Virus record (IMG/VR): IMGVR_UViG_3300044641_007670
Location: 1-24,540 of that record
Direction: 5' to 3' (one strand)
Source: a virus
DNA length: 24,540 nt
Below the pieces are notes generated by a model. The model was not told the origin of the DNA. It did not search any database and was given only the letters and a program-made list of their open reading frames with translations. The translations under genes and the position numbers were made by a program. Shown here one piece after another: positions 14,019 to 21,859 of this stretch (position 1 is the first letter of the stretch; each line of letters begins with the position of its first letter).

Positions 14019-15782
14019 TTATATATTAATTTGTACTAAACTTGGTATTGTTGTATTATCAGGTGCTGCATCAACACCTAATTGCCCGATACGCTCTCCA
14101 TCTGCTCCCCATGCTAAAACTTTCCCGGTATTTAAAAGAACTAAAAAGTTTGCAAAACGACCTACATCATTATTAGTGCTTCTAATTTCGACAGGGTAAC
14201 CTAAAGCAGGGTTAAATAAAACACGACGGAATGTTGAATTAATTCTTGTCGTAATACCACGACCAATTAGCCCTGTGCCACCGAAGCCTGCAGACCAAAG
14301 GTTATTTTGTGTATCTAAAACTAAAGTTGTTTTTTGTGTACCGTTACCCGCAACTACTACTTGTTTAACCTTTGCGCCTGCTAATAACCACGGCCAACTC
14401 GGATTAAATGTAACAGCTACTGTAGCTGTAGGTCTTCTTGCTTCACCTAAACCTAGTTGACCAGAAGAATTGTTACCCCAGCATTTTAATCTAAATCCGT
14501 CTTGTCCGTCTCTAATTAGTGCCCAACAAGTAATTGCTTGGGAGTCAGTATGGGTTGCAACATCTTCAATAAAATCTGAATCATCAAAACCTACTACTCG
14601 TGCAAATGAAATAAAGACGTTTGGAGTAGCATCTGCTTGTCCGCTACATGCACCACTAATATTTCTTCCTGCTGCATAAACAGTACCATCCTTTAAAGTT
14701 ACGAAAGTTGTTATATTGTCTTGTGTGCCACCAACGTGTATATTATTAACCTTATACCCAAAAGGTAAACCATTAATAAGTCGAAAGCTAGGTATATTTG
14801 CATTTGCTTGATTGTTATTACCTATACCTGCTTGACCATCTTGATTTCGACCTACTACATATAATTTGTCTCCTACGTCAACTGCAAAGGTTGTAGTAGC
14901 ATTTCGGTTGCCACCGGAAGCTATTTTACGCACCCTGCCACCAAAACCTCCTGCAGGAAAAGGGGTCGAGATAACTGCAGTTGTGTTAGATGCTAAAAGA
15001 CTTGCCTGATTGCGACCATTTGCCCCCCAAACAAACATTCTACCATCTTCAGTTAAAGCAAATATAGTAATTTGACTCGAGTTAGCACCTGACCCAGTAG
15101 AAAGCATTACGACCCGGTTACCCTCTAGTTTAGCTGCAGCATATCCTAGCGTAGGATTATCTGTTGTATTAATAGGAGTAGCGGTCTCTCCTACAACATT
15201 AATAAATTTAAAAACTGGTTCATTTCTTGTTGTTGTTCCTTGGCCAAGTTGCCCGAAACGGTTTTCTCCTGCTCCATACACCCGACCAAAAGTTGTAATT
15301 ACATATGTACAATTAAATTGGGAGTATACTCTATTAATACCTTCCCCTAATTCTAAAGGTGGATCAAAAGCAGCGATACGCGGGGTATAAACTCGCCGAT
15401 CTGCTAAACCCATACCTAATTCCCCGACTTTATTTTCTCCGCACGCTCTTAAAGATCCGTCGTCTAAAATAAAAAAGTTATTACGGCCTCCACCAGAATT
15501 ATCTCTTTGCTCTTCAAGACGGACAACCTTATATTGTTCAGCTCCAGGTATAACTATTTGAGATCTATTACCGTTTACTATTGCATTAACACCTCGACCA
15601 ACAAAGTTTAAAGTACCAACGTTCGTTCCTAATTGAACGCCCTCATCTTCAATAGTAACTCCAGTTTCTACTTGAAAATCACATATTGCTGTTTTTAAGG
15701 TTTCAAAATTACCGTTAATAGTAATTAAAGAATTACCGATACATTCATTACTTTGTATTGTTGTAATTTCAGGACAGGGCAT
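14019..15782 (-). CDS. RCC1-repeat beta-propeller fibre/adhesin protein
   Basis: A 587-aa protein. Residues 5-35 hold the same anchor as the 272-aa neighbour (NECIGNSLITINGNF). Residues 41-80 form a stalk-like GVTIEDEG...TLNFVGRGVNA element. From about 85 to the end, eight RCC1-type motifs of the form (V/L)xxxGxNxxGQLGxG are visible: at about 111 (RACGENKVGELGMG), 168 (VYGAGENRFGQLGQG), 249 (MFVWGANGRNQAS), 307 (LYVVGRNQDGQAGIG), 368 (VYAAGRNISGACSG), 432 (LKCWGNNSSGQLGLG), 495 (LWSAGFGGTGLIGRG) and 555 (VLAWGADGERIGQLG). Classical RCC1 has seven blades. No nucleotide-exchange role is expected in a phage; binding a surface ligand is more likely. A perfect TATAAATA lies 11 bases before the ATG. 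Confidence 0.88.
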   Translation of the reverse strand: MPCPEITTIQSNECIGNSLITINGNFETLKTAICDFQVETGVTIEDEGVQLGTNVGTLNFVGRGVNAIVNGNRSQIVIPGAEQYKVVRLEEQRDNSGGGRNNFFILDDGSLRACGENKVGELGMGLADRRVYTPRIAAFDPPLELGEGINRVYSQFNCTYVITTFGRVYGAGENRFGQLGQGTTTRNEPVFKFINVVGETATPINTTDNPTLGYAAAKLEGNRVVMLSTGSGANSSQITIFALTEDGRMFVWGANGRNQASLLASNTTAVISTPFPAGGFGGRVRKIASGGNRNATTTFAVDVGDKLYVVGRNQDGQAGIGNNNQANANIPSFRLINGLPFGYKVNNIHVGGTQDNITTFVTLKDGTVYAAGRNISGACSGQADATPNVFISFARVVGFDDSDFIEDVATHTDSQAITCWALIRDGQDGFRLKCWGNNSSGQLGLGEARRPTATVAVTFNPSWPWLLAGAKVKQVVVAGNGTQKTTLVLDTQNNLWSAGFGGTGLIGRGITTRINSTFRRVLFNPALGYPVEIRSTNNDVGRFANFLVLLNTGKVLAWGADGERIGQLGVDAAPDNTTIPSLVQINI

Positions 15783-15793
15783 ACAATTTTATA

Positions 15794-15801
15794 TATTTAT
15801 A
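15794..15801 (-). promoter_or_regulatory. Perfect T4 late promoter consensus TATAAATA
   Basis: The minus strand reads TATAAATA, identical to the T4 late -10 element, 11 bases before the ATG at 15782. A start site about 6 bases downstream would leave a leader of about 5 bases. Confidence 0.6.
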
Positions 15802-15802
15802 C

Positions 15803-18541
15803 TTAAGATTCATCAATGCAATTAGGGTCAAAATAATTTAACATAGACTTTAAGTTTTCCCAAAGATAATTTATATTTCTATTTATAACAGTTGAGGTTA
15901 CAATTTCATTTTGACCAATAAGAATTTGTTCTTTTGTGTATTTTGGTGGTTCAAAATCTTTGCATGAATTTAAGCCATAGATTAAAGAGTGTCTTAATAA
16001 TTCTATATTGTCCCAAAGTCTATGGAAACTACGGTTGTAAACCCAGTTTTGTATATACTCGTCTTTATGAATTAACAGTTCATTTAATGACCAATAAGTT
16101 TTTGGTAGATCTCCAACTATATTTTTTTGATCCATTACATCTATATATTTCAAGATTTTATCTCCAGAAATAATTAAAGTATTTCTATATTCATCTTGAT
16201 AGGCATCTCGAATACCAAAAGCACATTGTTTGTTATCAATTAAATATCCTGCAAAGGTTCCGGTTCTAAAATATCGCAGTACTGTGTTATCAAATATTAT
16301 ATATAAAATTTCTTTATTATAATTTGAATTAATTTTTAAAGGTTCTTTGTCTTGTATAATATTTGTAAAATCATATTCAAAATAAAACTCACCATTTGAT
16401 TTATATACTCTAACTTTATTTTTAGTTAAAACATGTATATTATTTTCACTATCAGCTGTCATACTAATAGGTGGGGTGCTACGTAGGCTATCATCTATAA
16501 TTGTTTGAAGCCAAGAACCTGTGTTTGAGTATTGCTTAACACATCTGTTACCGGTATCTGCTACCCAGACATTGTCTAAATTGTCTATACAAATATCATT
16601 AGGACGGGAGAATTTTGATGTAGATTTTGAAGTACCAAATCCGCCCCATGATAAGAATAATTCAAAGGGTACCGGATCAGTTAAATTAATATTGTATGAA
16701 GCTACTCTATTTAATGTGCCATCAATAACAAAAAGTTTATTAGTACTATCTAATGCTAATCCTCGTATATCTTTAAAAGCAAATAATTCATCAATTAACA
16801 TTCTCGAGGTTATAAAGGTTGCAGTATAGTCTGAAGATAAAACCTTTACTTCATTTTGTAAAGCCACATAAAGAATATTGTTGCGACTTACTATATCACG
16901 ATATATACAACGAGATACCGGGCTACAATTAACTATAGGGTTATAATATGTATTAATTTTGTTTATATTAACCTGCCAATCACCTTCATCGCATGCTGAT
17001 CCAACTAAAACAAGACCGTCCTTTGTGGTACATGGTTCAAAAATCCATTTTTTATTATATGCTCTATTCTTTTTTGTACTATCCCAGGTTATAGGAATAG
17101 TAGAAACATTTGATTTTCTTGAAATCCACTTCCAATCAATACAATATTTTCCAAGTCTATCAGGGTTTTGTACTGATGGTTTACAGGTATGTTGGTCCCA
17201 AGTACAGCAACTAGCTAAAGCGCCGGTAGTAGTAATTGTTGGAAAATTATCGTCAATAGCTTGTACATCATCCCATTTAACACCTATACCACCGTTCAAG
17301 CAATCTAGATCTTCCCAGGTATATGTCGGGCACTTATTTACAAACACCGGCACAGTGCCTAACCATCCATAAAATTCATCCGGTCCATCATTATAAGATC
17401 TGCCTCGAGTGTTAAGATATTCTAAGTTTTTATAGAATTTTTTAAATACAGAATTTATAGTATCTTCATTAACCCACTCATTAGGGGCAATATCAGGTTT
17501 TTCAGGCCATGGTAGAGTTAGTGGTGTTTTTTGTGTACGATAATTAGCAGTATCTATTATATCATACGTACCGATAACTTTTATTATATCAGTAAAGTTC
17601 GTAATAACGGGTACCCCGTTTGATGTTGCGAGGTAATAAACTGTACTTGTAACAGTTTTGTAACCAGGTATGTTATAAGTTGTAGATATATCATTATATA
17701 ACGTGCTACCCGATAGTGTAACAATTTGACCATTATCTAAATTAACAGTTATATAATCTACATTATTAAAGCCTAAAGAAATATTTTGGTAGTAAACCGG
17801 TGCACCTGTTAAAACATATCTATTAGATGTATAGAGACGAAAATCTCCACGAGATTCAAAACCACATATTCCTGCACCTTCATACAAATACTCTTTAACA
17901 TCCCAATCGAAAGGATAAGCAGAAATTGTAGTAAAAATTGTTTGGGTGCCCTGCAAATATAGGCCCATATTTTTGTAAATACTAAATGTATTTGGATTTA
18001 CACCACCTAAAAAGTATTGAAAATAATAATCAAAATCAGGATTACCTTCATCTCTATCTGAAGAAAGCTGCGTCTCAGTGACCCAATTTTCAGTCGAAAG
18101 AACCCATGTAAGTGGGCCGCCCCAACTATCATTTGGATCTCTCGCAGTGGCAGTAGCATTAGGTTCAAATAACCAAGTTTTCGGGTAAGGGCCCGGAGCA
18201 CTTGGTACTGTTCCAAATGCAGGGTCAGCGCTTGGAGCTGATAAACATATTGTTGTAGCCCATGAGGAGGGTTTACCTGTTAAGGTGCCTGAAATTTCTG
18301 TATAAGAAGGGGTAATTCCAAAAGGCTGAACTGTTACTGGCTCGGCTAAATGTTTAAATGTGCTCCATTTCCAATCCAAGTCGTATATACCATAACACCC
18401 ACCTATAACTTCACCTGCTTGACCTGATACCGAAAATCTTAAAGAGGCGGTATACTTTTTAAGTGTATCGTCTGTAGGAAGAAAATCAGGACATCTAATA
18501 AACCCTGTATTAAAAGTAGATGCCGGAGGAATGTAGCTCAC
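15803..18541 (-). CDS. Large structural protein with NHL-repeat propeller and Cys-rich centre
   Basis: A 912-aa protein starting at GTG 18541, which overlaps the TAG of the upstream gene by one base (TAGTG). The N-terminal half is beta-rich with a W/F-rich unit that recurs: LDWKWSTFK...KTWLFEPN (55-128) and IDWKWISRK...KKWIFEPC (468-504). Residues 404-545 are rich in Cys (thirteen by my count, including a CC pair). Residues ~545-805 look like an NHL-type propeller, the clearest blade being FSRPNDICIDNLDNVWVADT followed by GNRCVKQY (644-671). Others are DIRGLALDSTNKLFVID (591-607) and ISMTADSENNIHVL (692-705). Three helical units of the type N..(F/I)..LW.N(L/I) occur at 355-378, 832-858 and 884-905. 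Its role is probably adhesin or baseplate periphery; no enzyme motif was seen. Confidence 0.82.
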   Translation of the reverse strand: MSYIPPASTFNTGFIRCPDFLPTDDTLKKYTASLRFSVSGQAGEVIGGCYGIYDLDWKWSTFKHLAEPVTVQPFGITPSYTEISGTLTGKPSSWATTICLSAPSADPAFGTVPSAPGPYPKTWLFEPNATATARDPNDSWGGPLTWVLSTENWVTETQLSSDRDEGNPDFDYYFQYFLGGVNPNTFSIYKNMGLYLQGTQTIFTTISAYPFDWDVKEYLYEGAGICGFESRGDFRLYTSNRYVLTGAPVYYQNISLGFNNVDYITVNLDNGQIVTLSGSTLYNDISTTYNIPGYKTVTSTVYYLATSNGVPVITNFTDIIKVIGTYDIIDTANYRTQKTPLTLPWPEKPDIAPNEWVNEDTINSVFKKFYKNLEYLNTRGRSYNDGPDEFYGWLGTVPVFVNKCPTYTWEDLDCLNGGIGVKWDDVQAIDDNFPTITTTGALASCCTWDQHTCKPSVQNPDRLGKYCIDWKWISRKSNVSTIPITWDSTKKNRAYNKKWIFEPCTTKDGLVLVGSACDEGDWQVNINKINTYYNPIVNCSPVSRCIYRDIVSRNNILYVALQNEVKVLSSDYTATFITSRMLIDELFAFKDIRGLALDSTNKLFVIDGTLNRVASYNINLTDPVPFELFLSWGGFGTSKSTSKFSRPNDICIDNLDNVWVADTGNRCVKQYSNTGSWLQTIIDDSLRSTPPISMTADSENNIHVLTKNKVRVYKSNGEFYFEYDFTNIIQDKEPLKINSNYNKEILYIIFDNTVLRYFRTGTFAGYLIDNKQCAFGIRDAYQDEYRNTLIISGDKILKYIDVMDQKNIVGDLPKTYWSLNELLIHKDEYIQNWVYNRSFHRLWDNIELLRHSLIYGLNSCKDFEPPKYTKEQILIGQNEIVTSTVINRNINYLWENLKSMLNYFDPNCIDES

Positions 18542-21500
18542 TACTTCAATATTTTTTCTATATTTAAAAAGAAAGGGTACGGTAATAACTGACCAGTTGT
18601 ATCATTAAAGAAGTAGAACGGACCGGTAGATAGTATTACACCATCTGAAACTACTAAGTTTATGGGTACAGATGGATAATAGTCTAATTGAGTGGGTATA
18701 AAGACTCCGTATTTACCGTATGTAATACCCGCAGAAACTTCATATTTCAAAGTATCTTGTTCTATATTCCAAAAAAACTGTGTATTGCTTGGACCAGAAC
18801 CATCAGCACATAAGTTTATTAATTCAGTATGTCCTTCACCATAAAAACATGGACCAGGAGTTACTGTATAATTTTCACCGCCACCTATAGTAAAGGGCAG
18901 TGGGCCAAATGGCCCCACTTGTTGGCCAGATGATAAAAAGTAGTACTGCGGGTATGCAACAAAATCAGCTGTTAAAAATTGTGAAACAAAAATAACAGAT
19001 AGATCATTTGTAAGGGTGTGAGGAGTGTACCACGGTCTAAAGGAATCAAAAGTTGTATCTGCTGAAACAGTGACTTTTAGTGCGCTCATCATAGGTAAAT
19101 TTCCTACTGATAAAGAGCATATGGTAGTAAAAATTGTCGAAGATAAAAGAGGAACCTCTCTAAAGGGTTGTATTTGATTATTAAAGTGGAGAAAACTTTT
19201 AGTTGTGATAGATGTTCTTGGAGTATTAGCAGTACTTAAATATGGAACTGTAGGCCCTACAATGCCGTAGTTAAGTTGAGCGCCCCAAACAAATACATCA
19301 TCTTTACCTGCTGCATTTCCTGATACAGTAGTTTCATTCGTGGTAACTCCTAAAATAAGTTTATCAGTTTGTTGAGAAGTTAAAGTGAAAGAAGCGGTGC
19401 ATCGTCTCCAATCTCGAGCACCTTCTACCGGTATATCAATACTATTTACTCTACCTGTTGGTAGTAAATTTACTGAATAAAAAGGAAAATAATCTTTATA
19501 TCTTGTAAAGGTGCCTCCAATGAAAATTTGATCATCGTTTGCATTATTACCACTTAACACTATAGTATTAACTGAGTTACTAAATCCTTCAAGAGTATTA
19601 AAACTAGCATCTACAAGATTGTTAGATGTATTAATACGTAACAAATTATAATAAGGTGAAGACCCATAATTTGTAAAAGCACCACCAACATAAAGTCTGG
19701 AGCCGTCATTATTTAAAACTAAACTTTTAACAATACTTCCAGCTGCAAAACTATAATCGCTTATTTTGCCTCCAGTATTAGTTAAGCATATTAATCCGGG
19801 ACCTGCAGCTGCTCCATTTAAAGTACTAAAGTTACCACCAACATAAATTCGATCTCCTCCGGAGTTAATCACTATACTATTAACATATGTATTAATAGTT
19901 GTATCACCAAGACCGGGATTTAAACCAAGAGTGGTTAATCGTGTACCTTTATCGCTTGTTCTTACTAATTTTTGAGATCTACTAGAGCCTCTCCAATTAT
20001 TAAAGTCTCCACCAAGTAATATAGTTCCGGTTGTTGTAGTCGGGGCTTCAAATACCACGGTTCTAACACTTCTTCCAATACCAGCCCCTGTATTATTATT
20101 ATATGCTACCCCTGTACTAGTTGCTCCTCTAATATCATAAACGCTTGTTGGGACCTGGGCGCCGCTAGGGTATATAGGTATTATGCCGTGTCGAGGAGAT
20201 GCTCCATTATATGTACTAAAGGCCCCACCCGCAAAAATAATATTTCGTGTAGGATGATATTTAATAACATATACTTCACCGTTTGTACTACCAGTAAAAA
20301 ATGATGCAGAAGCCGGTTTACCAGCTCCCGGGCCTCCTCCGCCATTGCCTGTTAAGCAGGTAATATACGATACCGGGTTTCCGCGATACTCTGTAAATTT
20401 GCCACCGACATACATTACATCTGTACCTTTACCGTTTGATGATAATGCTATAGTGTTAACGAAGTTATTAAATCCTGATGGAGCGAAATTTTTTGTTTGT
20501 ACGTTGCCGCTAAGGTCCACTGCACAAATATAATTGACTGGTATATCATTACATTTAGTGAACTCACCACCAAAAAATATTGTTGAACCCGATAAAACTG
20601 CTACATTTACAGGTGCATCAAACTTAGCATTAAAAATAGCAGGGGATACTACTAAGTTTTCTAATTCAAATTTATCTATATTAACAGAGGTCCACTCACC
20701 AAAATTATACGCCACTTCTTGTTCTAAGTCAAAAATAGCATAGCCTTGGTTAAACCCTCCAAAATACAAATATTTACCACCTGAAGGGTAAGCAAAAACA
20801 GAATACGTATAATTTTGTGGTATTAAAGGACCTACATTCTTTGTAATTTCGTGTAAAACGTTTTTAATTGTACCAACATCAAATGTAATAGTATTATCAG
20901 TAGATGCTAAACCTAACTGAGATCGATCGATAGTAATGCCGTCTCCTACTTCAAAAAATCTTCCACCGTTTGTTATACCAATATTAGAAACTGTACTACT
21001 AGCAACACTAATAGTAAATACCGCACTTATACCGCTACCCGTTGTGGTATATTTTGTCATTGGTACAACGTATGAACTAGCATTAGCTAAAAACGTATCC
21101 GGTAAATCCGAAGAAAGAATATTAGTTATTGTATCTATTGTATTAAACGGAGTTGCACTTATAGGTACAAGCTTTGTTGCGGATAGCTTATTATCAGGGG
21201 CTACTCGAGAATCTGGAACAACAGTCATATTAGTAGCTGTTGTCCAGTTAGTGTTTCTAAAATTTTCGCTGTTGGTTAATAAATTTGTTAAGTTTAATAG
21301 AGAAGGGTTATAAACTGCAGATAGCCGAGCGTTATATAATGTATTATTTTGTTGAGCACGATAAAATACAGGGCTATAATCTGTATTTTCATAATTTATA
21401 TATAAAACTGGAGGCCTTATATTAGGAAAGGTATCATAAAATAAATCATATTTTGCTATACTTGTTATTTCTTCAACGGCGTTTAAATCTATATCCAAAT

Positions 21501-21828
21501 CAGCAAATCTTGCGCCTGATACCCAACCTGCGGATATAGTTGTGAATAATAGTTGATATTCTTCTGTTTGATAATCGTAAGTATCAGCAGATAATCTAAA
21601 GATCATACTACTAAGTAAACAAAAAAGTCCAGCAGATTCTGCAGGATATGCAGTGTTTGTAACAACGCTATGTGCCTGGATTAACGCATCATTAAAATAC
21701 CATTTTATAAATTCTTTGTCTTCTGTACCAAATGTAGTTTCTAGAAGAGCAACAGCTGATAACGATCTCACTATTGGTTCGTTATCATATCTTGCCGCAC
21801 TAATTTCTATGGTATCCAGAAGAGCCAT
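18541..21828 (-). CDS. Delta-60-repeat propeller inserted in a split jelly-roll; tail adhesin candidate
   Basis: A 1095-aa protein. Residues 1-175 are a helical/beta N-terminal domain of unknown type. Residues 182-400 start a domain I remember from many phage structural proteins (LLTNSENFRNTNWT, SATKLV, then NYTYSVFAYPSGGKYLYFGG and GYAIFDLE). Its second half (DWRRCTASFTLTSQ, then DDVFVWGAQLNYG) appears only at residues 806-855. Between them lie seven delta-60 (DUF5122-like) blades with the (Y/F)xGGxF(T/S/N) signature at about 417, 472, 530, 603, 661, 712 and 768. A smaller Gly-rich module (258-320) is also inserted in the first half. Residues 880-1095 form a beta-rich C-terminus. It was probably built by nesting domains and likely recognises the host. 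TTAAATAA lies 7 bases before the ATG. Confidence 0.85.
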   Translation of the reverse strand: MALLDTIEISAARYDNEPIVRSLSAVALLETTFGTEDKEFIKWYFNDALIQAHSVVTNTAYPAESAGLFCLLSSMIFRLSADTYDYQTEEYQLLFTTISAGWVSGARFADLDIDLNAVEEITSIAKYDLFYDTFPNIRPPVLYINYENTDYSPVFYRAQQNNTLYNARLSAVYNPSLLNLTNLLTNSENFRNTNWTTATNMTVVPDSRVAPDNKLSATKLVPISATPFNTIDTITNILSSDLPDTFLANASSYVVPMTKYTTTGSGISAVFTISVASSTVSNIGITNGGRFFEVGDGITIDRSQLGLASTDNTITFDVGTIKNVLHEITKNVGPLIPQNYTYSVFAYPSGGKYLYFGGFNQGYAIFDLEQEVAYNFGEWTSVNIDKFELENLVVSPAIFNAKFDAPVNVAVLSGSTIFFGGEFTKCNDIPVNYICAVDLSGNVQTKNFAPSGFNNFVNTIALSSNGKGTDVMYVGGKFTEYRGNPVSYITCLTGNGGGGPGAGKPASASFFTGSTNGEVYVIKYHPTRNIIFAGGAFSTYNGASPRHGIIPIYPSGAQVPTSVYDIRGATSTGVAYNNNTGAGIGRSVRTVVFEAPTTTTGTILLGGDFNNWRGSSRSQKLVRTSDKGTRLTTLGLNPGLGDTTINTYVNSIVINSGGDRIYVGGNFSTLNGAAAGPGLICLTNTGGKISDYSFAAGSIVKSLVLNNDGSRLYVGGAFTNYGSSPYYNLLRINTSNNLVDASFNTLEGFSNSVNTIVLSGNNANDDQIFIGGTFTRYKDYFPFYSVNLLPTGRVNSIDIPVEGARDWRRCTASFTLTSQQTDKLILGVTTNETTVSGNAAGKDDVFVWGAQLNYGIVGPTVPYLSTANTPRTSITTKSFLHFNNQIQPFREVPLLSSTIFTTICSLSVGNLPMMSALKVTVSADTTFDSFRPWYTPHTLTNDLSVIFVSQFLTADFVAYPQYYFLSSGQQVGPFGPLPFTIGGGENYTVTPGPCFYGEGHTELINLCADGSGPSNTQFFWNIEQDTLKYEVSAGITYGKYGVFIPTQLDYYPSVPINLVVSDGVILSTGPFYFFNDTTGQLLPYPFFLNIEKILK

Positions 21829-21835
21829 TTATAGA

Positions 21836-21843
21836 TTATTTAA
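21836..21843 (-). promoter_or_regulatory. TTAAATAA start-site motif
   Basis: The minus strand reads TTAAATAA 7 bases before the ATG at 21828, inside the 31-base gap after the LamG-like gene. Confidence 0.4.
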
Positions 21844-21859
21844 CTGTTTAAAATAAAAA

